DNA from: a virus
Strand: one strand, 5' to 3'
Length of the DNA stretch: 64,000 nt
IMG/VR virus record: IMGVR_UViG_3300042924_004713
Location: 1 to 64,000 of that record
In this document: one piece after another, positions 16,615 through 25,549 of the stretch
How the letters are laid out: the number at the start of each line of letters is the position of its first letter
How positions within the stretch are numbered: position 1 is the first letter of the stretch
The notes under the pieces: model-generated
Told to the model about the DNA's origin: nothing
The model's input: the letters and a program-made list of their open reading frames with translations, nothing else
The model's database searches: none
Translations under genes and position numbers: made by a program

Positions 16615-17049
16615 ATGGCCTCAGTGACTTTTTCCTGCGACATTTCAGCACCCCTAGACGCGAACTTGCGTCTAGAAGTTTTCTGTGACGGTGCATCAGC
16701 AGCGGTATTTGAACCCGTACACAATCACAAATTCACATACACTTTTGCAGACAGTGTGGAACTCACGGATCACAAGATTGAGTTTGTGATGACAGGCAAA
16801 ACTCAGGATCACACTCAGGTTGATCACGCAGGCAATATCACAAGCGATTGCTTGATCTATATCACAAACAAACAGTTTGAAAACATTGATGTCAACTATG
16901 CTTTTGACAGCCATGCTGTGTATCACCATGATTTCAATGGCACCGCTGCTGCTGTGCAAGACGGTTTTTCAGGCATCATGGGCTGTAATGGACGTGTGAG
17001 TTTTGAGTTTACAACTCCTATCTACCTTTGGATGCTAGAAAACCTCTAG
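16615..17049 (+). CDS. Beta-rich protein of unknown function
   Basis: 144 residues, alternating hydrophobic strands with several His/Asp (VEPVHNHKFTYTF, FDSHAVYHHDFNG). The pattern looks like a beta-sandwich of the carbohydrate-binding or head-decoration kind, but no family signature is clear. Similar in style to the 95-residue protein at 33298. Ends just before a small hairpin (GCTAG/CTAGC at 17034-17050) and a TAAATA box. Confidence 0.7.
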   Translation: MASVTFSCDISAPLDANLRLEVFCDGASAAVFEPVHNHKFTYTFADSVELTDHKIEFVMTGKTQDHTQVDHAGNITSDCLIYITNKQFENIDVNYAFDSHAVYHHDFNGTAAAVQDGFSGIMGCNGRVSFEFTTPIYLWMLENL

Positions 17050-17052
17050 CGG

Positions 17053-17058
17053 TAAATA
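17053..17058 (+). promoter_or_regulatory. Late-type TAAATA box close to a start codon
   Basis: GGTAAATAATAG, 7 bases before the ATG at 17066. Same close spacing as at 16405 and 19150. Confidence 0.3.
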
Positions 17059-17065
17059 ATAGATC

Positions 17066-18124
17066 ATGCAAACACTTGTGATCTATCCCGGCCGTTTTCA
17101 TCCATTTCATCGTGGCCATTTGGCCAGTTATCACTGGCTCACCAAGAAATTTGGGGACAACTCTGTATTTGTGGCCACTTCAGGCAAACAGGAACCCGAA
17201 ACATCTCCGTTTAGCTTTGCAGACAAGCAGATGATGATGGTCAAACTGGGTATTCCCGCAGGACACGTGGTACAGGTCAAAAACCCTTACCAGGCACAGG
17301 AAATCACACAGAACTTTGATCCCAACGACACAGTGTTGATATTTGCTATCAGCGAAAAAGACGCTGAACGCATCAGTTTCAAACCCAAGCGTGATGGATC
17401 GCCTAGTTATCTACAGCCATTTCCTGAAAACGGCAAAGGACTCAAGCCCATGAGTCAGCATGGTTATGCCATACTAACTCCCAAGGTCAACTTCCGTGTA
17501 CAGGGTCAAGACGCAGACAGTGCTAGTCAGATACGCAAACTCTATGCACAAAGCAACGACTCGGGGCGTGACAGTATACTAGTGGATCTCTACGGTGATG
17601 CGGATGGTAATCTAAGAAAGATATTTGATCAACGGTTATTGCAGTCTGATGAAGCAGTGGTCAACGAAACTGTGTTGATCAATGATCCCGAGGCTGGCAT
17701 ACAGCTACGTCCGCCAGGCGGCATGGGCACATGGGATGAATCAAGTCTGGTTAAAAATCTCACCAGCAAGATAACCGATCTCAATAGACTGCTGTCAACT
17801 GGACAATATCGAGCACTATACCAGGTAATCTATGATCGCGGTACCTTGGAAAGCATGATCAAGGCACTGGCTGATCTAGAAAAATTCCGTGAACGTCAGG
17901 GACGTCGTCCCATTGCTCGTGGGCGTCAAATTGATATCAGTGCTGATTACCTTGAAGAAAAATGGAGTGAAAAATACAAACGCAGCATCAACTGCGCCAA
18001 TCCTCGAGGATTCAGCCAAAAGGCACACTGTGCTGGCCGTAAGAAAAACGAAGCCGCACTGGAATCCCTACGCCGTATGAAACAACGCATTCTAGAAATG
18101 CGCAAACGTTCAAAAGCCAAGTAA
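17066..18124 (+). CDS. Cytidylyltransferase-fold nucleotidylyltransferase with phage C-terminal Cys module
   Basis: 352 residues. The N-terminal domain (1-170) is a nucleotidylyltransferase of the HxGH class: YPGRFHPFHRGHLASYHWL, and SASQIRKLY in place of the ISxTxxR motif. The middle is unfamiliar helical sequence. The C-terminus (about residues 295-352) has KRSINCANPRGFSQKAHC followed by a basic AGRKKNE stretch, a two-Cys module I associate with marine phage proteins. Which nucleotide is transferred cannot be said; NMN and phosphopantetheine enzymes share the fold. It may be a virion-associated enzyme, since it opens the cargo-like region. Confidence 0.8.
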   Translation: MQTLVIYPGRFHPFHRGHLASYHWLTKKFGDNSVFVATSGKQEPETSPFSFADKQMMMVKLGIPAGHVVQVKNPYQAQEITQNFDPNDTVLIFAISEKDAERISFKPKRDGSPSYLQPFPENGKGLKPMSQHGYAILTPKVNFRVQGQDADSASQIRKLYAQSNDSGRDSILVDLYGDADGNLRKIFDQRLLQSDEAVVNETVLINDPEAGIQLRPPGGMGTWDESSLVKNLTSKITDLNRLLSTGQYRALYQVIYDRGTLESMIKALADLEKFRERQGRRPIARGRQIDISADYLEEKWSEKYKRSINCANPRGFSQKAHCAGRKKNEAALESLRRMKQRILEMRKRSKAK

Positions 18125-18131
18125 TTTTCTG

Positions 18132-18177
18132 CCTCTCTGTGCTACAATTAAATATCAAGCACTTTTTATCAGAGAGG
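18132..18177 (+). promoter_or_regulatory. RBS-sequestering hairpin with late box in the loop
   Basis: CCTCTCTG (18132-18139) pairs perfectly with CAGAGAGG (18170-18177), whose GAGAGG is the ribosome binding site of the gene at 18183; GCT/AGC (18141-18143, 18058-type partner at 18158-18160) extends it inward. The loop holds TTAAATA (18148-18154). Transcripts starting about 18161 would lose the 5' strand. Same design as at 11301. Confidence 0.62.
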
Positions 18178-18182
18178 AATTT

Positions 18183-19145
18183 ATGGTTGACCAAACAACA
18201 AACGACAGCGTAGCAGCAGAAAGTCTGCCCGTTGAATCTGCACCTGCTGAAGCACCTGCCGCGGATAACAACTCAACACAAATTCAAGTTAATGTTGATT
18301 TCCTAAGAAAAACTCGAGTACACATCTGCATGCCCTGCTATGGCGGCATGCTCACAGAACAATGCTTTATGAGCTTTGTTAAATGGGGCAATGCCTGCAG
18401 ACAACTGGGCATTGACTGGACTGTGGAAACCATGACCAATGAGAGTCTGATTTCACGAGCACGAAACACACTAGTGGCCAAATTCCTCAGTAATCCAGAA
18501 AGCACACACTTGATGTTTATTGACGCAGACATCGGCTGGGAGCCTTGGCATCTGCTGGCTCTGCTTAACCATGACAAGGATGTTGTGGGAGGTCTTTATC
18601 CCATGAAAACCATTCCTGTGAAATGGTGTGTGAACGGCATTCCTGGTGCTCCAGACAATGACCCCAATGGACTACTAGAAGTTACCAAGACTGGCACAGG
18701 ATTTCTGTTGATCAAACGCGAGGTATTTGAAAAACTCAAGGCACACCCTGCTGTAAAGCCTTTTGCCAATGACATTGGACTTGACGCTAGCCTAGACAAA
18801 GACATGAAAACCTACTTTGACACTGCTGTGCGCGAAAATCGTTACTACAGTGAGGATTGGACCTTCTGCGAAAACTGGCGCGATCTGGGCGGTCAGGTCT
18901 GGGTGGATAAGCGTATTCTTCTGCGTCATGTGGGCACACATACCTTTGATTTCGCTACACAGGAAAACATGTATCGTGAACTGCACAAAGTAGCACAGGC
19001 CAATGGCAAAGCCTTGAACGCCGACAGTGATCTAACACAGCCTGTGCCTGCTCCTGTGGTATCAGGTCCAGAACCAGTGGCTGCTCCTGTGAAAGCTCGC
19101 GTACTAAGCGCCAGCGAGAATCTAGAAACCGAGCCAGCTGCCTAA
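18183..19145 (+). CDS. GT-A type glycosyltransferase-like protein
   Basis: 320 residues. After a disordered Ala/Glu-rich N-terminus (1-40) comes a GT-A nucleotide-sugar fold: RVHICMPCYGGM, a long helix, THLMFIDADIGWEP (the DxD-type metal site) and DVVGGLYPMK, as in GT2-like phage glycosyltransferases. Residues 225-260 (YSEDWTFCENWRDLGGQVW) form the acceptor-side region with a probable catalytic Asp/Glu. The C-terminal 50 residues are Pro/Val/Ala-rich. Could glycosylate virion proteins or host structures. Translation is probably late-only because of the upstream hairpin. Confidence 0.78.
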   Translation: MVDQTTNDSVAAESLPVESAPAEAPAADNNSTQIQVNVDFLRKTRVHICMPCYGGMLTEQCFMSFVKWGNACRQLGIDWTVETMTNESLISRARNTLVAKFLSNPESTHLMFIDADIGWEPWHLLALLNHDKDVVGGLYPMKTIPVKWCVNGIPGAPDNDPNGLLEVTKTGTGFLLIKREVFEKLKAHPAVKPFANDIGLDASLDKDMKTYFDTAVRENRYYSEDWTFCENWRDLGGQVWVDKRILLRHVGTHTFDFATQENMYRELHKVAQANGKALNADSDLTQPVPAPVVSGPEPVAAPVKARVLSASENLETEPAA

Positions 19146-19149
19146 ACAA

Positions 19150-19155
19150 TAAATA
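19150..19155 (+). promoter_or_regulatory. Late-type TAAATA box before the giant cargo gene
   Basis: CAATAAATACAG, 8 bases before the ATG at 19164. It would serve the whole 19.2-29.3 kb overlapping gene string if active. Confidence 0.35.
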
Positions 19156-19163
19156 CAGTTCAT

Positions 19164-22100
19164 ATGCATATCGATGAACTGGAAAATTATAATTTAGCCG
19201 ACGCTGTACGATTTCACGACGAGCTGAATCCTGGACTTTGGGGCAAAGACGAACATCTGCGCCCCGAAGTTCGTGAAGCACTGCTGCGCATTGCAGACGA
19301 TTTTCGTGAATTTCTAGGTGTTAGTGATCTTGAAGTTCAAGACATCACTATTTCTGGCAGCAATGCTGCCTATAATTACACCCCCAACAGTGATATTGAT
19401 CTACATCTAGTGGTCAATATTCCCGAGCTTGACGATGAAGTCTATCGCGAATTATTCAACGCGAAAAAATATCAATACAACGATCAGCACGATATTCGTG
19501 TGCGCGACGCTGATGTTGAACTCTATGTGCAACCAGCCAATGATCCGCATATCAGCCAAGGCATCTATAGCCTAGTAAACAACAAGTGGCTGTCAGTTCC
19601 CCGACGTCAACGAGCCAAGATAGATGACGACAGTGTGCGTCACAAGGCCGAAGATCTAGAAGCTAGAATCAATCAGGCCATTGAATCTGGCGATCGTGAA
19701 ACCATGGATCGCTTGTGGCAAAAGATCAAGGACATGCGCAAAAGCGGACTAGAACAAAAAGGTGAATTCAGTACAGAAAACCTAGTGTTCAAGATGCTGC
19801 GTGTGAACAAATTAATAGAACGTCTGCAAACAGCACGTCAAGCAGCACGTGATCAAGAACTCAGCCTTAGCGAAAGAAAACGCAAGAAGTCTCGTAAACG
19901 CTATGCATATGGTGGTTACTGGTATCCAGGCTACAGCTATTATGGCAGCGGTTCTGAAGGCAGTGACAGTGGTGGCGATGGCGGCGGTGAAAGTGTTCAA
20001 GAAGACGTAGGCTCAACCTGGGATGGAGTGAGTCCTACCACAAGAATGTTCACTAGCGAACAAGAACACACTGAAAACAAAAACGTAATTGGTAAATTTG
20101 CTAGATTTGTGGCACAGCAGATAGGCATGAGCAAGTTGCCACGTATCCGTGTCACACGAGATCCAAAATGGAGTTCCAAAAACGGTACATTTGGACACTA
20201 TGATCAAAATACACAAACACTGACCATTAGTCTGGCCAATCGCCATATCATGGATGTGCTTAGAACCATGGCTCACGAGCTAGTGCATGCACATCAGGAT
20301 CGCGAACATGGCTTGCCTAGCACAGCTGGCAAGACTGGTAGTCCATATGAAAACGAAGCCAATGCGGTGGCGGGTCGTATCATGCGACGTTGGGCCAAGA
20401 AACATGGCAATATGTTTGATCAGCCTGCCACAGAAGACTATGATCCCAATGCCAGACCTCCAGGACCTGAAACCAAACCCACTATGCCAGCTGGCACTGT
20501 GAGAGTTGATGTTAGTGATGTGTATGACTGGTACAAACTAGGACAGCACATCAGTGACCTCGAAGGTCTAGGCAAACATGATTTTGGCAAAGGACCGCCT
20601 AGTGCTATTTTTAGTTTTGGTGACGAAGACACCGAACACAAATATATTAACAATCTGAAGCGCACTGGCCTTGATGTCACGGACATTGATCCACGCGATC
20701 CCAATCAGCCGCCAGGCATGAAGAAAATCAAAACAGATCCAACCTATAATGTTGATGAAGATTGGAAAAGCAGTCTAGGTGCAGCAGCCGCGGCTGCATG
20801 TATTGCAGGCACACCAGGCTGTGCTACCACTAACACAGATAGCAGTCCCACTGCTGATGTGCTAAGAGGTGTACAAACTGTAGGACGTACAGCACAGGCA
20901 GTAAAGGACATGGGCGTGGGTGGCGCCAAAGAAGAACTAATCAATCAACTTCGTGACAAACTGCGCGGTATACGTGAAGCCACTGGTTACATTCCCACAA
21001 AAAAACAAGCTCGTGATCCTAGATTCTCCATGGCCTTGACAAAGGATATTCAGCCAGGCCAGATTGGCAAGGAAGCAAACAAACTAAAGTTAGACACTGA
21101 CAGTCAAGGTCATCCTGCGCTGTTAATGAAACGTCTTAACAATCTGCTGGAATCAGTTAAGACAGACGAACAATTAGACGAAGACGAACTGTTTGAACTC
21201 AAAATGAGTCCCAGCAATCTGGCCAAAATGGCCAAAGACATTGATGCTAGAGCTGGTCTAGAGTTTGAAATGTATGTGCCTAATGTAGACGCCGACGACG
21301 AGGAATTTGAATCCGAGCCGGATTACGGTGCCGACGAATATTTCCCTATGGGTCCAGGCTGGCAGAGTGATGTTATGGATTTCTTCCGTGGTGGAGATAT
21401 GAGCAGTCCTAGAGTTCTTATTCAACGGGCAATTGATGAACTAAATGAAAATTTTTATGAGTGGGTTGGCGAGCAAGAAGAAGAGTTTTTAGCATCCAAC
21501 GAAGGACGAGAACGAGCCATAGAAATCGCTACCAGCAATGTAAGCAGAGACGATTTTGAAACAGACGAAGAATATGAAGCTGCCGTTCGCGAATACCTGA
21601 CAGACAATGAAGACGACATTAGAGATGAATTAATAGACGAATTCCGCGATGATCTTGATAGCAAGTTCGAAGAATGGCTAGACGATCAAGGCATTCGTAT
21701 GATGGCAGATTTTGCGAGCGAATACGGTTTAGAATGGCCATATTGGACCGAGCCAGATGATTACAGCAGAGGCGGAGCAGACATCGACGACGTAGCACGA
21801 GACTTCCAAGATGCTGTTGGACGTCCGGTGAAAACTGGTGGTTATCACAGCGGTGCTTATAGTCAAACCAATAACTATCGTGTGGAAACAGACAGTAGCT
21901 TGAGTGATCCAGACGAACCAGGTGATGCAGGCTTGGAGTTTATCAGTCCGCCCTTGACCATTCCTGAGATGCTGGGAGATATCAAAAAGATCACTGCCTG
22001 GGCTAATCGTGTGGGTGCATATACCAATGACACCACTGGCCTACACATGAATATCAGTGTACCAGGGTACAGCATGCAAAAGCTAGACTATGTAAAGTTG

Positions 22101-23975
22101 GCCATGTTCTTGGGCGACAACTATGTTCTAGAGCAGTTTGGTCGTGCAGGAAATACCTATTGCAAGTCAGCCCTGAATAAAATCAAAGCAGAAGTAAAAC
22201 AAGATCCCGCAAGACTCAAAAACATGCTTCAGGCCATGCAGGGAGAATTAAACAGCATAGCCAGCAAAATTGTTCATACCGGCAACACTGACAAATATAC
22301 CAGCATCAACACCAAGGACAATCGTGTGGAGTTTCGCAGTCCTGGCGGCGATTATCTTGACATATTAGCCAACGATCCTGCACAGATCACAAACACACTG
22401 CTGCGCACAGTGGTAGCTTTGGATGTGGCCATGAAACCTGAAGCGTTCCGTCAAGAGTACATGAAAAAGCTGTACAAGACTCTCACACCAACGGAATTCA
22501 CAGGCGGTCGAGGCGAGCGTCAAACTAGATTGGAATCACAGACCAACGAGGTCGCTGACCTGCTCAGCAAGTACATCGCAGGTGAATTGCCGCAGTCAGC
22601 ACTAAAAAGCTTTATCCAGCAGATTAAGAAAAAGCGTGACGATAAGAAGCAGCCACCAGAAACGCAAACACCTAGTCGTGATCAAGAGTTTTCAGGCACT
22701 TGGGAAATTGTGGCTCGTAATACCGACGAAGTAGTACGCCAATTTAGTGGTGTTGGTAATGCCATAAGAGATGCTGAAGTGTGGGCAAGAAGATGGGCAA
22801 TGGATACCGGATATGATGATCCGTACTATGTGCGCCCTGTAATGCGACCAAGAACCGCGCCACCTGAAACCTCCATTTATCAAATTGTAAACTACCAAGA
22901 CGGTGAAGTGTTAAGTCCGGGACTAAACATGCCTTGGGTTTATGCTCGTGCTCTTGCTGATGATATAGCTCGGCGTCGTGGTATGGGTAGAGCCGACATC
23001 AGAATTGTTGACCTAGAAAACAATCAGACCTATAGTTTTGAAGGTAGACTGATACAGCCAAGTGTGAGAGCCACTGCCGGGGAACCTGTACCAGCTGGTA
23101 GTGTAGGTGGTGGATTCGCTCGAGCACCACATACCAGCATATATCAATTGATTGATAATAGAAATGGTCAAATAATGCTAGGCGGCGAAACAAGAACTTT
23201 TGCTGACACCGTAGAGAAGGCCAATATTTTAATGCGTGACTATAGGCTTACAGCTGATGATATTAGAATTGTTGATATGTATACCAATACTGTATATGAT
23301 ATCAATGGTCGTCCTGTAAGTGGCAACAATGCTAATACTTCTAGCATAGATGGCGAGCAAAGCACAGATGCCAACTACGAAATCATTGATCTTGAAACTC
23401 GTGGACCAGTTTTTAGATTCATTGCCAACACCGATCAAGAAGCACAGAGAAAGTTTATAGATTGGTTGGAAGCAGGTGATCGCTTTATTGGCCAGTATTA
23501 TTGGCGTAGAATTGAAGGTCGTGGCATACCAGGGTCAACAGCAGAACTGCAACGACAGCGATCAGATCAGCAAGTACAAGGTTTTAGAGTCTCTTATACC
23601 GTTACCCATGACGATGAAGTTAGAAATAACACTGTGACTATTCAAGCCCGTAATGCTGACGCTGCAATGGATGTTATGAGAACTAATTTACAACGGGCTG
23701 GATATGAGGTTCTTAGAATTGAAGCTGAACCTGTGGCACAAACTCTAGAGCCACCACCAGAAACAGTAGATATTTCAATGCCCGGTCAGGCTCGCGGAAC
23801 AGAAAGCTTACCACCCGGCAACACTCGCTGGTTGATACTTGATCCAAACGACCGTGAAGTATATAGTTTTGTACATCGTAGTAATCAAGGCGAAGCAAAT
23901 CAATATGCTGTGAACTGGCTAAGACAAAACGGTCTACTAGGCAGTGGCGAATTCATGGTGGTGCCAGCAAGATGA
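19164..23975 (+). CDS. Giant multidomain protein: nucleotidyltransferase + HExxH peptidase + amidoligase + beta-alpha repeats
   Basis: 1603 residues. Seen in order: an MNT-type nucleotidyltransferase (GSNAAYNYTPNSDIDLHLVV at 65-84, third acidic site DADVELYV at 115-122); a Gly/Tyr/Ser-rich linker (about 245-275); a zincin-like peptidase with MAHELVHAHQ (HExxH at 371-375) and a downstream ENEAN; EDWKSSLG followed by an Ala-rich hydrophobic stretch (532-556) that looks like a signal peptide in mid-protein; an amidoligase-2-like domain (about 695-1110: AGLEFEMYV, GLEFISPP, TGLHMNISVPG, NRVEFRSPGGDYLD); and from about 1170 a series of 50-65 residue modules including two clear tandem copies (TSIYQIVNYQDGEV and TSIYQLIDNRNGQI). 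Probably a virion-packaged, ejected protein; that is inference from its neighbours. Confidence 0.85.
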   Translation: MHIDELENYNLADAVRFHDELNPGLWGKDEHLRPEVREALLRIADDFREFLGVSDLEVQDITISGSNAAYNYTPNSDIDLHLVVNIPELDDEVYRELFNAKKYQYNDQHDIRVRDADVELYVQPANDPHISQGIYSLVNNKWLSVPRRQRAKIDDDSVRHKAEDLEARINQAIESGDRETMDRLWQKIKDMRKSGLEQKGEFSTENLVFKMLRVNKLIERLQTARQAARDQELSLSERKRKKSRKRYAYGGYWYPGYSYYGSGSEGSDSGGDGGGESVQEDVGSTWDGVSPTTRMFTSEQEHTENKNVIGKFARFVAQQIGMSKLPRIRVTRDPKWSSKNGTFGHYDQNTQTLTISLANRHIMDVLRTMAHELVHAHQDREHGLPSTAGKTGSPYENEANAVAGRIMRRWAKKHGNMFDQPATEDYDPNARPPGPETKPTMPAGTVRVDVSDVYDWYKLGQHISDLEGLGKHDFGKGPPSAIFSFGDEDTEHKYINNLKRTGLDVTDIDPRDPNQPPGMKKIKTDPTYNVDEDWKSSLGAAAAAACIAGTPGCATTNTDSSPTADVLRGVQTVGRTAQAVKDMGVGGAKEELINQLRDKLRGIREATGYIPTKKQARDPRFSMALTKDIQPGQIGKEANKLKLDTDSQGHPALLMKRLNNLLESVKTDEQLDEDELFELKMSPSNLAKMAKDIDARAGLEFEMYVPNVDADDEEFESEPDYGADEYFPMGPGWQSDVMDFFRGGDMSSPRVLIQRAIDELNENFYEWVGEQEEEFLASNEGRERAIEIATSNVSRDDFETDEEYEAAVREYLTDNEDDIRDELIDEFRDDLDSKFEEWLDDQGIRMMADFASEYGLEWPYWTEPDDYSRGGADIDDVARDFQDAVGRPVKTGGYHSGAYSQTNNYRVETDSSLSDPDEPGDAGLEFISPPLTIPEMLGDIKKITAWANRVGAYTNDTTGLHMNISVPGYSMQKLDYVKLAMFLGDNYVLEQFGRAGNTYCKSALNKIKAEVKQDPARLKNMLQAMQGELNSIASKIVHTGNTDKYTSINTKDNRVEFRSPGGDYLDILANDPAQITNTLLRTVVALDVAMKPEAFRQEYMKKLYKTLTPTEFTGGRGERQTRLESQTNEVADLLSKYIAGELPQSALKSFIQQIKKKRDDKKQPPETQTPSRDQEFSGTWEIVARNTDEVVRQFSGVGNAIRDAEVWARRWAMDTGYDDPYYVRPVMRPRTAPPETSIYQIVNYQDGEVLSPGLNMPWVYARALADDIARRRGMGRADIRIVDLENNQTYSFEGRLIQPSVRATAGEPVPAGSVGGGFARAPHTSIYQLIDNRNGQIMLGGETRTFADTVEKANILMRDYRLTADDIRIVDMYTNTVYDINGRPVSGNNANTSSIDGEQSTDANYEIIDLETRGPVFRFIANTDQEAQRKFIDWLEAGDRFIGQYYWRRIEGRGIPGSTAELQRQRSDQQVQGFRVSYTVTHDDEVRNNTVTIQARNADAAMDVMRTNLQRAGYEVLRIEAEPVAQTLEPPPETVDISMPGQARGTESLPPGNTRWLILDPNDREVYSFVHRSNQGEANQYAVNWLRQNGLLGSGEFMVVPAR

Positions 23976-25549
23976 GAGCCAGCGAGTTTATTGTAGAATC
24001 AAAGATACCTGATGTGGTCTATCACGGCACGGCATCTGCCAACCTCACCAACATAATGAAACACGGTATCAAACCCAAGTTAAATCGTTATGCATACTCC
24101 AATAGACAACACGGTGGCGGAATAGCAACAGGTTTAGAACTAGAGCCAGGTAAACGTAGAAGTGATTTAGAAACTATCAGCACCAGTGTGAACTTTGACA
24201 ACAGTTTAGAGTATGCCAAATTGGGTGGCAGCACAGGTTCAGGCTCTCCTGGCGTGGTACTAGCGTTTCGTCCATTGCCCAGTGATAGCTTTGAAGAAAC
24301 CGGCATGCCTGGTGAAGTTGTATTCCGCAATGCTATCTCTCCAGATAGACTACAAATAGTCTGGCCCCAACGACTAGCGGGCAAAGAAAAACAACTCGCA
24401 CAAAAAGCCGAAAAGAAAAAACAATCAGGTGCTGAAAAAACACAGCAGATCAAAAGCATTAACCAGCAACTCAAAGCCGCAGGTTCTAGTATAAGAATCA
24501 AGTCAACCAACCCTAATACTGCAAGAATTGCCATATGGTTTATGGATCCTGACAACCCTGTACAGGTAGGCAACACCAACATAGATGATCAAAATTTCGC
24601 AGTATTCTTGAAAAAAGAACTAGCTAACCCTGCACCCAACAAACAACGCTATTATGGTAGAACCAATTGGTTAAATGAATTCGCTCCTGAAGGATTTGAG
24701 CAATACAGTTTATACACCGGTGATGGTGTTAGAAATCATTTAGTTGATAAATTTTCGTCATTAAACGCAGCCAAGGAAGAAGTTGAGTTTATATGGGACT
24801 CAGATCCCGAAGCTCGTCTGGCTATATGGTTTATTAAAAATCTAAATGATGAAGTGGTGTGGTCCTATGATCCACAGGAAATAGCGGATGCGCCAAGATA
24901 TCAGTTTAGAAAAAAATCTGATGATCTTGAAGAAATGAATCGTAGAGGATTCCTAGGAGCCATGGGAGCAGGTGCAATGGCTGCTGCGGGAGTTCCCTCA
25001 CAAGCAGCTAACAAGGTGGGACCACCCATGCTCAGTGCCAACATTGGTGCAGAAGAGGCTCTTCATCGTGCGGCTCGTGCTGCTGGCATACGTGGCGTGG
25101 AACTTGCGCAGTTTCTAGCACAGTGTTATCATGAGTCTGGCGGCTTTAAATACATGCAAGAACTAGGTGATCCACGTTATTTTCTACGATACGATCCTAG
25201 AGTAGATCCTGCCAAGGCACGTGTGCTAGGTAATGTAAAGCCAGGAGATGGTGAACGCTACAAGGGTCGTGGATTTATACAGATCACTGGCAGAGATAAC
25301 TATCGTAGAGCCGGTGAAGCTCTGGGTCTGCCCTTGGAAGACCGGCCAGAACTCGCAGCTAGAATGGATGTGGCAGCACGTATTGCAGTATGGTATTGGA
25401 AACAAAGAGTCAAGCCCAATGTGTCTAATTTCAATGACACTCGTGCGGTGACTCGGCAAATCAATCCCAACATGCGCGGTCTTGAAGATCGACATGAAAA
25501 TTTCAAAGACTATAAAAAGGTCTTTAGTATGAATTGGAAAGCTGTATGA
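23972..25549 (+). CDS. CTS-tagged ADP-ribosyltransferase-like / GH19 hydrolase fusion
   Basis: 525 residues. The N-terminus MRASEFIVES resembles the T4 capsid-targeting leader (cut after Glu). Residues about 12-130 contain DVVYHGTASANLTNIMKHGI and GDELEPGKRR-like followed by ISTSVNFDN, the layout of ADP-ribosyltransferase or RNA 2'-phosphotransferase folds. Residues 130-320 hold two related beta modules. At 322 MNRRGFLGAMGAGAMAAAG looks like a twin-arginine signal peptide, then VPSQAAN and a GH19 domain (QCYHESGGFKYM with catalytic Glu; YKGRGFIQITGRDNY). The internal ATG at 24935 could also start a separate 204-residue exported hydrolase. Overlaps both neighbours by 4 bases. Confidence 0.82.
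   Translation: MRASEFIVESKIPDVVYHGTASANLTNIMKHGIKPKLNRYAYSNRQHGGGIATGLELEPGKRRSDLETISTSVNFDNSLEYAKLGGSTGSGSPGVVLAFRPLPSDSFEETGMPGEVVFRNAISPDRLQIVWPQRLAGKEKQLAQKAEKKKQSGAEKTQQIKSINQQLKAAGSSIRIKSTNPNTARIAIWFMDPDNPVQVGNTNIDDQNFAVFLKKELANPAPNKQRYYGRTNWLNEFAPEGFEQYSLYTGDGVRNHLVDKFSSLNAAKEEVEFIWDSDPEARLAIWFIKNLNDEVVWSYDPQEIADAPRYQFRKKSDDLEEMNRRGFLGAMGAGAMAAAGVPSQAANKVGPPMLSANIGAEEALHRAARAAGIRGVELAQFLAQCYHESGGFKYMQELGDPRYFLRYDPRVDPAKARVLGNVKPGDGERYKGRGFIQITGRDNYRRAGEALGLPLEDRPELAARMDVAARIAVWYWKQRVKPNVSNFNDTRAVTRQINPNMRGLEDRHENFKDYKKVFSMNWKAV

Noticed and set aside
24088-24582. Minus-strand 164-residue open frame
   Set aside because: Lies fully opposite the cargo protein at 23972; composition (Ser, Leu, Cys-rich) is that of an antisense shadow.
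23972-25549. Sequencing error or missing stop fusing an ART gene and a GH19 gene
   Set aside because: The internal signal-like segment also occurs in two other proteins in the same block, so the fusion looks like a design and not an error; internal initiation stays possible and is noted.
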